From NCBI GenBank assembly GCA_037968895.1, contig JBBKWJ010000211.1, forward strand, positions 1-27,741: a stretch of 27,741 nt of DNA, written 5' to 3'. The position numbers were made by a program, and so were the translations under genes. This document shows positions 7,597 through 14,893 of the stretch, piece by piece. The stretch comes from JBBKWJ01 sp037968895 (GTDB taxonomy: Bacteria > Actinomycetota > Acidimicrobiia > Acidimicrobiales > SZUA-35). Position 1 is the first letter of the stretch. Each line of letters begins with the position of its first letter. A model generated the notes under the pieces. That model was given only the letters and a program-made list of their open reading frames with translations. It made no database searches and had not been told where the DNA came from.

Positions 7597-9213
7597 TTAG
7601 TGGGAGTGCCCATGCCCGTGGTCGTCGTCGTGCGACTTCTCGGGGGCATCGGAGACGACAGCCTCGGTGGTCAGGAACAGCGCCGCAATCGAGCCGGCGT
7701 TCTGTACGCCCGAGCGGGTGACCTTGGCGGCGTCAACGACGCCTCGCACCTTCAGGTCTTCATACTCACCGGTTGCTGCGTTAAGGCCATTCCAACCTTC
7801 GAGTTCGCGAACCTTGGCGATGGCGATGCCACCCTCCATGCCCGCGTTCTCGGCGATCTGGCTGAGTGGCGATTCAAGGGACTTGCCAACGATTCGGGCG
7901 CCCGTAGCCATATCGCCCTCGAGCGTGTCAGCTAGTTCGTAGACCGCAGCCTGCGCTCGCAGCAACGTAACGCCGCCACCACACACGATGCCCTCTTCGA
8001 TAGCGGCCTTGGTTGTTGACACGGCGTCTTCGATGCGGTGCTTCTTCTCTTTGAGTTCAACCTCGGTTGCTGCGCCAACCTTCAGCACCGCAACGCCTCC
8101 AGACAGCTTCGCGAGCCGCTCTTGGAGCTTTTCCCGATCGTAGTCGGAGTCGGTGTTTTCGATCTCGGCGCGAATCTGAGAGATACGACCATCGACATCG
8201 GCCTTCTCACCGCCACCGTCAATGATCGTGGTCTCGTCCTTCGACACGACCACCTTTCGGGCTGAGCCAAGAAGGTCGAGCGTGGCCGTTTCGAGTTGAA
8301 GACCAACCTCTTCGAGAATGACCTGGCCGCCAGTCAGAATTGCCATGTCTTGCAACATTGCCTTCCGGCGGTCGCCAAAGCCTGGAGCCTTGACAGCAAC
8401 AGAATTGAAGGTTCCTCTGAGCTTGTTCACCACGAGTGTCGACAGCGCCTCGCCATCGACGTCTTCGGCAATGACGACAAGCTGCTTGCCAGACTGGATG
8501 ACCTTCTCGAGGAGTGGAACAAGGTCACGAATGTTCGAGATCTTGGAGCCAACAAACAAGATGTACGGGTCCTCGTACGCAGCCTCCATACGATCGGTGT
8601 CTGTGACCATGTATGGCGATATGTAGCCCTTGTCGAAACGCATGCCCTCGGTGAACTCGAGTTCCATGCCGAAGGTGTTCGACTCTTCAACAGTGACGAC
8701 ACCGTCCTTGCCAACTTTGTCGATCGCATCAGCGATTAGCTCACCAATCGTGCGATCGGCGGCGGAGATCGCAGCGACTTGAGCGATCTGCTCCTTGTCG
8801 TCGATCACGATGGCCTGTTCGCGAATCTGCTCGACGGCAACCGCGACCCCGGCCTCGATGCCCCTCTTCAGGTCCATCGGGTTGGCGCCTGCGGTGAGGT
8901 TACGCATGCCTTCACGCACCATCGACCAGGCCAACACGGTGGCGGTAGTCGTGCCATCGCCCGCGACATCGTCGGTCTTCTTCGCTACCTCTTTGACCAA
9001 CTCGGCGCCGATGCGCTCAAGAGGATCTTCCAGGTCGATTTCTTTGGCAATTGAGACGCCATCATTTGTAATCGTCGGGGCGCCCCACTTCTTCGAGAGC
9101 ACCACGTTGCGGCCCTTCGGGCCAAGAGTTGCCCTCACCGCGTCGGCCAGCGTGTTTACGCCGGCTTCAAGCTTGCGTCTGGCGTCATCGTTGAACGTAA
9201 TTTCTTTCGCCAT
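7597..9213 (-). CDS. groEL: Chaperonin GroEL with His-rich C-terminal tail
   Basis: A 538-aa 60-kDa chaperonin. The true start is the ATG at 9211-9213 (MAKEITFNDDARRKL), preceded by GGAGG at 9223-9227; the upstream in-frame residues are not part of the protein. It has the nucleotide-binding motif GDGTTT at about 85-90 and family-typical sequence along its whole length. The C-terminus ends SHDDDHGHGHSH instead of the Gly-Gly-Met repeat of the classical chaperonin. Actinobacteria with two copies often have a His-rich tail on GroEL1 and a Gly/Met tail on GroEL2, so this may be a GroEL1-type paralogue. No groES is adjacent. A perfect CIRCE element lies 40 bp upstream, pointing to HrcA repression. 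Transcription ends at the terminator at 7537-7579. Confidence 0.97.
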   Translation of the reverse strand: MAKEITFNDDARRKLEAGVNTLADAVRATLGPKGRNVVLSKKWGAPTITNDGVSIAKEIDLEDPLERIGAELVKEVAKKTDDVAGDGTTTATVLAWSMVREGMRNLTAGANPMDLKRGIEAGVAVAVEQIREQAIVIDDKEQIAQVAAISAADRTIGELIADAIDKVGKDGVVTVEESNTFGMELEFTEGMRFDKGYISPYMVTDTDRMEAAYEDPYILFVGSKISNIRDLVPLLEKVIQSGKQLVVIAEDVDGEALSTLVVNKLRGTFNSVAVKAPGFGDRRKAMLQDMAILTGGQVILEEVGLQLETATLDLLGSARKVVVSKDETTIIDGGGEKADVDGRISQIRAEIENTDSDYDREKLQERLAKLSGGVAVLKVGAATEVELKEKKHRIEDAVSTTKAAIEEGIVCGGGVTLLRAQAAVYELADTLEGDMATGARIVGKSLESPLSQIAENAGMEGGIAIAKVRELEGWNGLNAATGEYEDLKVRGVVDAAKVTRSGVQNAGSIAALFLTTEAVVSDAPEKSHDDDHGHGHSH

Positions 9214-9253
9214 CAGGCGTTTCCTCCGAGGAAGCAATGTGCAGAAAAGGTCG

Positions 9254-9280
9254 TTAGCACTCTACCTTCGAGAGTGCTAA
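9254..9280 (-). promoter_or_regulatory. CIRCE element (HrcA operator) of groEL
   Basis: TTAGCACTC at 9254-9262, a 9-nt spacer, and GAGTGCTAA at 9272-9280 match the consensus CIRCE inverted repeat at every arm position. It lies between the groEL start and the only promoter-like sequence I can see (TTGCCT on the minus strand at 9298-9303). HrcA bound here would block groEL transcription until heat shock. No hrcA gene is in the window. Confidence 0.95.
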
Positions 9281-9574
9281 CGCCAACGCCACACACGAGG
9301 CAAAACTGGATCGACCGACGGCACGAATGCCGTCGGTCGATATCCCGGTTCCCGCCGAGAGGAGTTGTGACAGTCAAGGGGAATAGTCCGTCACAACACT
9401 CTTTACCTTCGGCGCAAACAGCATTCGCAATGAGCGCATAGGGCACGATGGCCTAGTGGTTAGGGCCTTTCGGGCAGAGTTTTGGGACATTCGTAGGTCA
9501 AATGACATACAAGACGCTCAAGTTTCGCGACCGAAGTTGCCGATTGGAGAAGCATCAGCCCGAAAGGTTCCGTC
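9281..9574. other. Gene-free region upstream of groEL with two hairpins
   Basis: About 294 bp without a supported gene. It holds a very strong hairpin at 9310-9341, a 14-bp perfect stem with a CGAA tetraloop. A second inverted repeat, GTTGTGAC at 9364-9371 and GTCACAAC at 9390-9397, has an 18-nt loop. A tRNA-like 5' half at 9441-9467 is listed separately. GAAAGG at 9562-9567 is the likely ribosome binding site of the next gene. The first hairpin has no T-run on the plus strand. On the minus strand it is followed by CCAGTTTTG, so it could shield groEL from upstream transcription. No convincing open frame is seen on either strand. Confidence 0.6.
9441..9467 (+). other. tRNA-like 5' half (acceptor strand plus D-arm), not a full tRNA
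   Basis: The segment reads gggcacg-at, then GGCC, a loop TAGTGGTTAG, then GGCC. This is the exact geometry of tRNA positions 1-25, including the A14, G18-G19 and A21 of a D-loop. The following bases do not form an anticodon stem, no T-loop (TTCRA) is found, and there is no matching acceptor strand. It is either a decayed tRNA fragment or chance. Confidence 0.35.
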
Positions 9575-9844
9575 ATGTCAACTCCGAAGACCCTGTACGA
9601 CTCACCGCTCAGTCGAGTCGTCGAGCTCGTCGAACTTCTCTCTGAAAAGACTTCCTCAGAAGCGTTCGACGCCGTTGCGTGTGCCCGACTTCGCCACGCG
9701 GCCGACGTCGACCCACTCACCATCGTGGCTGACGCGCTGTTGATGCTCCGTCCGAGAGTCAAGCGGAAGGTCTCGGGACCAGACCTCGTTGCACCATCAG
9801 TACCCGACGCGAAAGCTGCAGTGATCACGCTCACCAGCGACTAA
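9575..9844 (+). CDS. Small hypothetical protein, 89 aa
   Basis: An 89-aa soluble protein starting at ATG 9575-9577 with GAAAGG 7 nt upstream. It has a helical N-terminal half (SRVVELVELLSEKTSSEAFDAV) and a predicted second helix (DPLTIVADALLML). A basic patch RPRVKRKV is followed by a hydrophilic tail. It has no signal peptide or membrane segment and I do not recognise it. Its base composition is like its neighbours. A 124-aa frame on the opposite strand covers the same DNA but has worse codon character and no ribosome binding site. The 62-aa membrane protein gene follows 51 bp downstream on the same strand, so the two may share a transcript. Confidence 0.6.
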   Translation: MSTPKTLYDSPLSRVVELVELLSEKTSSEAFDAVACARLRHAADVDPLTIVADALLMLRPRVKRKVSGPDLVAPSVPDAKAAVITLTSD

Positions 9845-9895
9845 CCAGCGACCGCGACTCTGCCACGCAAGAGATTAGGAAGTACGATCAGCGAG

Positions 9896-10084
9896 GTGGG
9901 TACCGATTCCGACCAGTCAACTCTGCCATCCGCTCTTCGCATTGGGCTTGCGATCGGTGCGGCAATCGTGGCTTGGATCGTCGTGTCAACCATCCTCGGA
10001 TTCCTCTTCACGCTTGTGAAATTCGCGCTAGTCCTCGGCGCCGTCGCCGGGGTTATCTGGCTAACGAACAAGGGAAGCGACTAA
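9896..10084 (+). CDS. Small membrane protein, 62 aa
   Basis: A GTG at 9896-9898 opens a 62-codon frame. After about 13 polar residues there are two hydrophobic segments: about 15-37 (IGLAIGAAIVAWIVVSTILG) and about 39-56 (FTLVKFALVLGAVAGVIWL). A polar end TNKGSD follows. It is probably a two-pass inner-membrane protein with both ends in the cytoplasm. The function is unknown; small proteins of this look are common in actinobacteria. It converges on the glycerate kinase gene with 12 bp between the stops. Confidence 0.65.
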   Translation: MGTDSDQSTLPSALRIGLAIGAAIVAWIVVSTILGFLFTLVKFALVLGAVAGVIWLTNKGSD

Positions 10085-10096
10085 GTAGCCCGAGGT

Positions 10097-11125
10097 TTAG
10101 GGCGCACGCTGCGTGAGGGCTTCCTCAACAACTTGGCCGACCAATGAAACCGTTTGGTCCATCGACGCGTGCTGACCGAACCGCTCGACGAGCGACACTA
10201 CGGTCACGTTGGCCGGCACTTCGACGTCGGCGTCGCGGTCTCCCACAATTGCGAGCACTGGGACATCGGCGAAGCTGGCCCAATGGGCGACTCCCCCGAC
10301 AACTTTCCCGTTGAAGCTCTCATCATCGAGAAATCCTTCACCGGTGACCACAAGGTCGGCTCCGTCAAGGGCTTCGTCAAGCGCAGCCCACTCGGCCAAC
10401 ACCTCGAAGCCCGATTCGATTTTGGCCCCAACCGCACACAACGCACCAGCCAGACCGCCCGCCGCACCTGCACCCTCGATCTCTGAGATATCAACGCCAT
10501 AGTCTTCTTCGTAGACTTGGACGAGGCGCACCAGCCGGCGTGTAAGAAGCTCGACCTGTGCCGGTGTCGCTCCCTTCTGAGGACCGAATACGCGTGCGGC
10601 GTCGGCAAATCGGGTTCGCACATCGCAGGCGACGACTATCTTGATCTCTTTCAGTCGAGGTGCTGGCGGGAGTGCACGAAGCGCCCCGAGGCCGCCGTCG
10701 GTCGTTGCCGATCCGCCAAGGAGCACGTAAATCGTGCGAGCCCCAAGCTCGATCGCGTTTGCGATGAGTTCGCCAGTTCCATAAGTGTCCGCCGACAGCG
10801 GATCGTTCTGGGCGGCACCTCCGACCAGGGTGAGACCAGAGGCTGCCGCCATCTCGATAAATGCTACATCGCCGTCAAGGCGCCAGCCTGCGTCAACTGA
10901 ATCGCCCAATGGTCCAGTGACTGTGACGACCTTGTTCGGCCCGCCAACGACTTCGATCGACCCCTCGCCGCCGTCGGCCAGCGGTATCGCAGTCGTCTGC
11001 CAACCTGAGCGCGTTGCTGCCGCCTCGGCGGCAGCGACAAGCTCGCTTGCGGTCGCTGACCCGCGAAACTTGTCAAACGCAGCCACGAGCCGAGGCGACT
11101 CGTCGGTTTGTCGAGTGCGGGTCAA
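10097..11125 (-). CDS. Glycerate kinase (GarK/GlxK family)
   Basis: A 342-aa protein of the GK-I glycerate kinase family, which phosphorylates D-glycerate with ATP to 2- or 3-phosphoglycerate. Family motifs are FDKFRGS near the N-terminus, ADGGEGS, LGGSATTDGGLGAL in the nucleotide/substrate region, FGPQKGA, and TGEGFLDDESFNGK near the C-terminus. The start is a TTG at 11123-11125 with AGGA five nt upstream. The family normally begins just before the AFDKFRGS strand, so about 10 extra residues are present. It lies 7 bp after the LytR_C gene and is probably co-transcribed with it. No glyoxylate or glycolate genes are near. Confidence 0.9.
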   Translation of the reverse strand: MTRTRQTDESPRLVAAFDKFRGSATASELVAAAEAAATRSGWQTTAIPLADGGEGSIEVVGGPNKVVTVTGPLGDSVDAGWRLDGDVAFIEMAAASGLTLVGGAAQNDPLSADTYGTGELIANAIELGARTIYVLLGGSATTDGGLGALRALPPAPRLKEIKIVVACDVRTRFADAARVFGPQKGATPAQVELLTRRLVRLVQVYEEDYGVDISEIEGAGAAGGLAGALCAVGAKIESGFEVLAEWAALDEALDGADLVVTGEGFLDDESFNGKVVGGVAHWASFADVPVLAIVGDRDADVEVPANVTVVSLVERFGQHASMDQTVSLVGQVVEEALTQRAP

Positions 11126-11132
11126 GGGCGTC

Positions 11133-11723
11133 CTAGACGACGATGACCCCGTCGTTACCGACTACAACGACGATGTTGGCGGCCTGGGTGTCGCCAATTG
11201 GAACGGTTGCTGGGTCGAGCGCACTCACAACGGCGTCGGCACTCGCTCCCATCACCTCAGCGACGACTCGAGCCTCAGCCTCGAACCCATCGGCGTAATA
11301 GACGGCCGACGGCGAAGGCTGCGAGGCATTCTTGGCATCACGGGTGATGTAGTTATTTGTCTTCAGCTTGTCTGAGCCTTTGCCGGCTAAGCCGGAGACT
11401 GGTCCATCGGTACCGTTGAGGACCAGCACCGCCACTTCACCAGCCGGTCGAGGCGTCCCAAGTGTCGCCGGAGTCGTCTCAGGCGGAACCGAGACCTCAG
11501 GGTTGTCAATCGATGTCGTTTCGGTGCTTGCGCTGTCGGTAACCGTACTGTTATCGGTTGTGTCCGTCGCCGCAGTGTCGTCACCATCAGAGCCAGTCAG
11601 CCCTTGCTGGAGCAGGACAAATCCAAGCAGTAACGCGGCAACGATTACCATTGCGCCCCTGGCGGCATTGCCCCCGGCCGATTGGCCGAATCCTCCACCA
11701 GCATCATGTGCACCTTGCGTCAT
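11133..11723 (-). CDS. Membrane-anchored LytR_C-domain protein
   Basis: A 196-aa protein with a Gly-rich cytoplasmic start, one transmembrane segment at about 23-42 and a Thr/Ser/Asp-rich spacer at about 43-92. A C-terminal LytR_C-like domain spans about 95-192 (VAVLVLNGTDGPVSGLAGKGSDKL through the hydrophobic end VVVVGNDGVIVV). LytR_C domains occur at the end of LytR-CpsA-Psr cell-wall ligases and alone in small anchored actinobacterial proteins. The catalytic LCP domain is absent, so an accessory cell-envelope role is more likely than ligase activity. The start ATG at 11721-11723 has GGGAG 5 nt upstream. Confidence 0.8.
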   Translation of the reverse strand: MTQGAHDAGGGFGQSAGGNAARGAMVIVAALLLGFVLLQQGLTGSDGDDTAATDTTDNSTVTDSASTETTSIDNPEVSVPPETTPATLGTPRPAGEVAVLVLNGTDGPVSGLAGKGSDKLKTNNYITRDAKNASQPSPSAVYYADGFEAEARVVAEVMGASADAVVSALDPATVPIGDTQAANIVVVVGNDGVIVV

Positions 11724-11936
11724 TGCTACTCCCGATTAACGGCTAGGGGTATCGAGCTGTTCTGGCCGACAGGCTAGCCCGAATCGGGGATCAGCATGGG
11801 ACAGCGATGTGAGGTTAGTCAACAACCGTCAGTCGGACTGTCACGAGTAGGGATAGGCCGCCTATCAGACGACTTCCGCGTTCGGCGCGATATCTACCCC
11901 GCGACATGGCAACGGGGCGATAGCGTAGTTCGCCAC

Positions 11937-12012
11937 GCCCGTGTAGCTCAGTTGGCAGAGCACCACTCTTGTAAAGTGGTTGTCGCGAGTTCGATTCTCG
12001 CCGCGGGCTCCA
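11937..12012 (+). tRNA. tRNA-Thr (anticodon TGT)
   Basis: A complete 76-nt cloverleaf: 7-bp acceptor (GCCCGTG with CGCGGGC, one G-T pair), D-arm GCTC/GAGC, and anticodon stem CCACT/AGTGG with loop CTTGTAA. The variable region is 5 nt, the T-arm is GCGAG/CTCGC with TTCGATT, and the discriminator is T. The 3' CCA is encoded. Anticodon TGT reads threonine ACA/ACG codons. A TAGCGT at 11921-11926 could be its -10 box. It faces rlmB. Confidence 0.97.
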
Positions 12013-12072
12013 CCTCAGGCCGTGCCCTTCTTCGTTGAGGTTGCGGCGCCTACATCGTTGAACGCGTGGCTC

Positions 12073-12975
12073 CTACTCGGCGCTCGCGGCTTCGGCGGCA
12101 GCAAGTTCGGCTTTCATACGGACTACCTCGAAGCAGGCAACTCCTGCGGCCATTGCCACGTTGAGGCTGTTGAGCTGTCCATGCATTGGGATCGAGGCGA
12201 CGGTATCGACTCTCTCGCGCACAAGACGGGAAAGGCCCTTGCCCTCGGCCCCGAGAACAAGTGCGATCGCCTGATCCTTGTGAACAGGAAGTTCGAACAC
12301 TGATCGCTCGCCGCCCATGTCGAGTCCGATCGTCATTACGTCGAGGTCCTTGAGCCGCGCAATGGCGGACGGAAGGCCGCCGACGAGCGCCATCGGTAGG
12401 AACTCAACCGCTCCGGCCGCCGTCTTGGTGACCGTTGGTGTGATGTGCACCGATCGGTGCCGAGGAAGCACGATGCCGGTAACGCCGGCACATTCTGCGG
12501 TCCGCAGCATGGCGCCGAGGTTGCCTGGGTCGGTGACGCCATCAAGAAGGAGCAAGAATGCGCCCTTCTTGGTCGCCATCTTGTCGAGTTCGGTCTCAGG
12601 AATCTCAAAGGCGCGGGCAACAACGCCCTGGTGCGACTCGGTGAGCGCTTCGCTATCAAATCGGCGGCGCGTGACGTAGCGCAACGGCACATTCATATCT
12701 TGGGCTAGCTCGACGATGTCTTCAAGAATCGGCGCGTTGTCCATGTCTTCGATCATCACGACTTCGCGGGTTTTGCGGGTGCCGGCGAGGAGTAGCTCAC
12801 GGACTGCTTGCCTTCCTTCGACCTGATCGCCACCGAGCCCGCGGCGTACTTGGGCGCGATGCTTCGACTGGTCCTTGGCCCTGTCGGTGGCATTCTGCGC
12901 GCCGCCGCCTTTGCCCTTTCCAGGCTTCGGCCCACGACCTCCACGAGGTCCACTTGGCTTATTCCGTCCACTCAT
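12073..12975 (-). CDS. rlmB: TrmH/SpoU-family rRNA 2'-O-methyltransferase RlmB
   Basis: A 300-aa SPOUT methyltransferase. Residues 1-45 are a basic Gly/Lys/Pro tail. About 48-125 form the substrate-binding domain (QVEGRQAVRELLLAG). About 139-290 form the SAM-binding trefoil-knot domain with motif 1 DGVTDPGNLGAMLRTAECAG, motif 2 LVLGAEGKGLSRL and motif 3 LNSLNVAMAAGVACFE. It fits RlmB, which methylates 23S rRNA G2251 (E. coli numbering); the exact site is inferred from the family. I choose the ATG at 12973-12975 because it overlaps the ispF stop as ATGA. A start 30 bp further upstream is also open. tRNA-Thr lies convergently downstream. Confidence 0.9.
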   Translation of the reverse strand: MSGRNKPSGPRGGRGPKPGKGKGGGAQNATDRAKDQSKHRAQVRRGLGGDQVEGRQAVRELLLAGTRKTREVVMIEDMDNAPILEDIVELAQDMNVPLRYVTRRRFDSEALTESHQGVVARAFEIPETELDKMATKKGAFLLLLDGVTDPGNLGAMLRTAECAGVTGIVLPRHRSVHITPTVTKTAAGAVEFLPMALVGGLPSAIARLKDLDVMTIGLDMGGERSVFELPVHKDQAIALVLGAEGKGLSRLVRERVDTVASIPMHGQLNSLNVAMAAGVACFEVVRMKAELAAAEAASAE

Positions 12976-13502
12976 TGCTGTACCACCAGTGCTACGGCGT
13001 GACATTGCACGCCTCCGGCAAGCCCTTCGACGCCTTCGGTGCGCTTGCCTTTGACCGAAACGGGAGCGCCGACGGCGCCTGACATGTTCTTCATAATCTG
13101 CTCACGAACCGGCGCAAGCTTTGGTGCATCGCAAATCACGGTGCAGTCGATGTTAACGACCTTCCAGCCAAGGTCGGTTACTCGTTGAGTGGCAATGCCC
13201 AGAAGCTCAATGCTGTTGGCTCCGGCGAATTCAGCGGCGGTGTCGGGGAACATCGCTCCAATATCGCCTAGACCGACGGCGCCAAGGATGGCGTCAGTGG
13301 CGGCGTGCGCGATGACATCAGCGTCGCTGTGACCCTCCAAACCCTTCGATTCGGGGAACGACACACCCCCGAGTACAAGGAGTCGGTCGGGGTCGTCGCT
13401 CCAGGGGTGAACATCAAAACCCTGCCCGACGCGAAGGCTGTTCGCGAGCCGTTGGAGAAGGTTTGGTCCCTGTGGTTCGGGAGGTGGTTCAGCTTGCGTC
13501 AT
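12972..13502 (-). CDS. ispF: 2-C-methyl-D-erythritol 2,4-cyclodiphosphate synthase IspF, variant
   Basis: A 176-aa IspF, the MEP-pathway enzyme that cyclises CDP-ME-2-phosphate to MEcPP with loss of CMP. Metal ligands are visible: Asp30 and His32 in GQGFDVHPW, and His58 in GHSDADV. GLGDIGAMFPDT is also conserved. The oddity is the C-terminal loop. The usual ATTTE...GF.GRGEGIA segment is replaced by GKRTEGVEGLAGGVQC, about two residues shorter. It lacks the Arg that contacts the CDP phosphates and the consecutive threonines. The N-terminus has about 23 extra residues. It overlaps ispD by 14 bp and rlmB by 4 bp, so it is tightly coupled to both. It is probably still an IspF, given its place next to ispD. 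Confidence 0.88.
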   Translation of the reverse strand: MTQAEPPPEPQGPNLLQRLANSLRVGQGFDVHPWSDDPDRLLVLGGVSFPESKGLEGHSDADVIAHAATDAILGAVGLGDIGAMFPDTAAEFAGANSIELLGIATQRVTDLGWKVVNIDCTVICDAPKLAPVREQIMKNMSGAVGAPVSVKGKRTEGVEGLAGGVQCHAVALVVQQ

Positions 13503-14115
13503 GGAGGAGCACCTCGGCGAGAGCCAGATCGTGGGGGACGGTTATCTTGATATTGGCGGGGTCACCGGGCGTGTGGATCACGGCAACCTGGAGAAGGTCG
13601 AGGAGCGATGCGTCGTCGGTCGCGTCAACACCAGCCTCGTTCGCCCGGCGCAGCACAGCCAGGTCGAAGCCTTGGGGTGTCTGCACCGAAACGAAATCGT
13701 TGCGGTCAACATGGCCACCAACCACGCGACGCAGCGTGTCAGTAACCGGGACGACGGGAACCGCGCCCGCCGCTCCGCCAAGCAGCGCATCGACAACAGC
13801 GCGAACGAGTGAGGGGCTCGCAAGCGGTCTCGCTGCGTCGTGTACAAGCACGTGTGTTGTCGCTTCATCCAGCATCGCTAGTCCGTTTCTGACCGACTCG
13901 GTTCGAGTCGAGCCGCCGACTGCGATGTCGACGTCGTCGCGATTGAGTTCGCTCGTCGCTTCTTGAGGCACGACTACGACCACGTGTTCGCACACGTCGA
14001 GCATCGCGTCGACCGACCAATCGATGACGCGCTTGGCGCCAAGCTGGTCGAATTGTTTCAGACGACCGAAGCGAGCACCTGACCCACCAGCGACAACGAC
14101 TGCGCTCAGGAACAT
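13489..14115 (-). CDS. ispD: 2-C-methyl-D-erythritol 4-phosphate cytidylyltransferase IspD
   Basis: A 208-aa IspD, which joins CTP to MEP to make CDP-ME in isoprenoid synthesis. Motifs are the CTP-binding loop VVAGGSGARFGRLKQF (residues 7-22, Lys20), GGSTRTESVRNGL, VHDAARPL, VPVTDTL, TPQGF, TDDASLL and GDPANIKIT. It is a single-domain protein, not an IspDF fusion. It is the first gene of ispD-ispF-rlmB. In Mycobacterium the gene upstream is carD; here the upstream region is shared with a divergent Crp/Fnr gene. Confidence 0.95.
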   Translation of the reverse strand: MFLSAVVVAGGSGARFGRLKQFDQLGAKRVIDWSVDAMLDVCEHVVVVVPQEATSELNRDDVDIAVGGSTRTESVRNGLAMLDEATTHVLVHDAARPLASPSLVRAVVDALLGGAAGAVPVVPVTDTLRRVVGGHVDRNDFVSVQTPQGFDLAVLRRANEAGVDATDDASLLDLLQVAVIHTPGDPANIKITVPHDLALAEVLLHDAS

Positions 14116-14194
14116 GTCGTTGACCCTATCTGACGAGAAGCCGACAACATAAGGGCAGCAGGGGATCGTGGGTTGGGGAATTGTCGTGATTCAG

Positions 14195-14210
14195 AGTGAC
14201 ATTTTGCACT
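14195..14210 (+). promoter_or_regulatory. Possible Crp-type operator upstream of the Crp/Fnr gene
   Basis: AGTGACATTTTGCACT is a 16-nt inverted repeat (AGTG...CACT) matching the Crp consensus TGTGA-N6-TCACA at 7 of 10 arm positions. It overlaps a possible -35 GTGACA at 14196-14201 and lies 24 bp before the ATG of the Crp-like gene, in the region shared with ispD. Autoregulation is inferred only. Confidence 0.35.
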
Positions 14211-14233
14211 CGGTATGAACTACCTTGTTCCAG

Positions 14234-14893
14234 ATGGTTGATACTGAGCTGCTAAAAGCCGTCGAACTGTTCTCCGACTTGGATGACGCAACCCTCGACG
14301 CAATCGCAAGCCAATCAAGCTCTGAGGTACTGCGTCGCGGTGATGTACTCTTCGCCGAGCACGACGAACCAAAGGAACTCTTCGTCACTGTGTCAGGCCG
14401 TATCGCCATGGTGAACCGCTCAATTGATGGCCGTGAGTCAGTTGTCGCACTGATGGAAGCCGGCGACCTGTTCGGCGAAATGCCGCTCTTCGACGGCCAG
14501 AACCGATCGACCGATGCCAGGGCGCTTGAGCCGTCTGAGGCCATTCGGATCCCCTATGAGCCACTCCGAGAGCTGTATCGAGCCGAACCAAGCCAACTCT
14601 GGCGCGTCGTAAAACTTCTCGCTAACCGGCTCAGGGCTATGGATGGCGTACTCGCCGACTCCGTGTTTCTTGATGTCACTGGTCGCACGGCCAAACGGCT
14701 GCTCGAGATTGCGGGCGATGCCAGCGAGTTCGCCTTGCCCGTCACTCAAGAAGAGCTGGCTGGAATGGTTGGAGCGAGCCGTGAGCGGGTCAACAAGGCA
14801 ATCGCTAGCTTCGTGAAGCTCGGTTGGCTTGAGCAACGCGATCGTCGCTATTACATCGCCAACCGCGAACAACTCGAGCTTCGTTCGCGTTAA
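14234..14893 (+). CDS. Crp/Fnr-family transcriptional regulator
   Basis: A 219-aa regulator close in layout to mycobacterial Crp. A cyclic-nucleotide-binding domain spans about 7-118, with phosphate-binding cassette FGEMPLFDGQNRST at about 80-93, Glu82 and Arg91. A dimerisation helix lies at about 120-145. A C-terminal winged helix-turn-helix is at about 170-215 (VTQEELAGMVGASRERVNKAI). Arg91 supports cAMP or a related ligand. No Fnr-type N-terminal cysteines are present. I choose the ATG at 14234 over an in-frame TTG nine bases upstream. There is no ribosome binding site, and a TACCTT at 14221-14226 would start transcription at about the ATG, so a leaderless mRNA is plausible. It is divergent from ispD, and its stop overlaps the dienelactone hydrolase stop by 4 bp. 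Confidence 0.9.
   Translation: MVDTELLKAVELFSDLDDATLDAIASQSSSEVLRRGDVLFAEHDEPKELFVTVSGRIAMVNRSIDGRESVVALMEAGDLFGEMPLFDGQNRSTDARALEPSEAIRIPYEPLRELYRAEPSQLWRVVKLLANRLRAMDGVLADSVFLDVTGRTAKRLLEIAGDASEFALPVTQEELAGMVGASRERVNKAIASFVKLGWLEQRDRRYYIANREQLELRSR

Noticed and set aside
9441..9520. Complete tRNA gene
   Set aside because: No anticodon stem, T-arm or matching acceptor strand follows the D-arm.
9460..9834. 124-aa minus-strand frame opposite the 89-aa gene
   Set aside because: Ser/Thr/Arg-rich shadow composition and no ribosome binding site; the plus-strand frame has both a site and a protein-like sequence.
11796..12038. 80-aa plus-strand frame over the tRNA-Thr gene
   Set aside because: Its RVAQLAEHHSCKVVVASSIL part is the translation of the tRNA itself, a common false gene.
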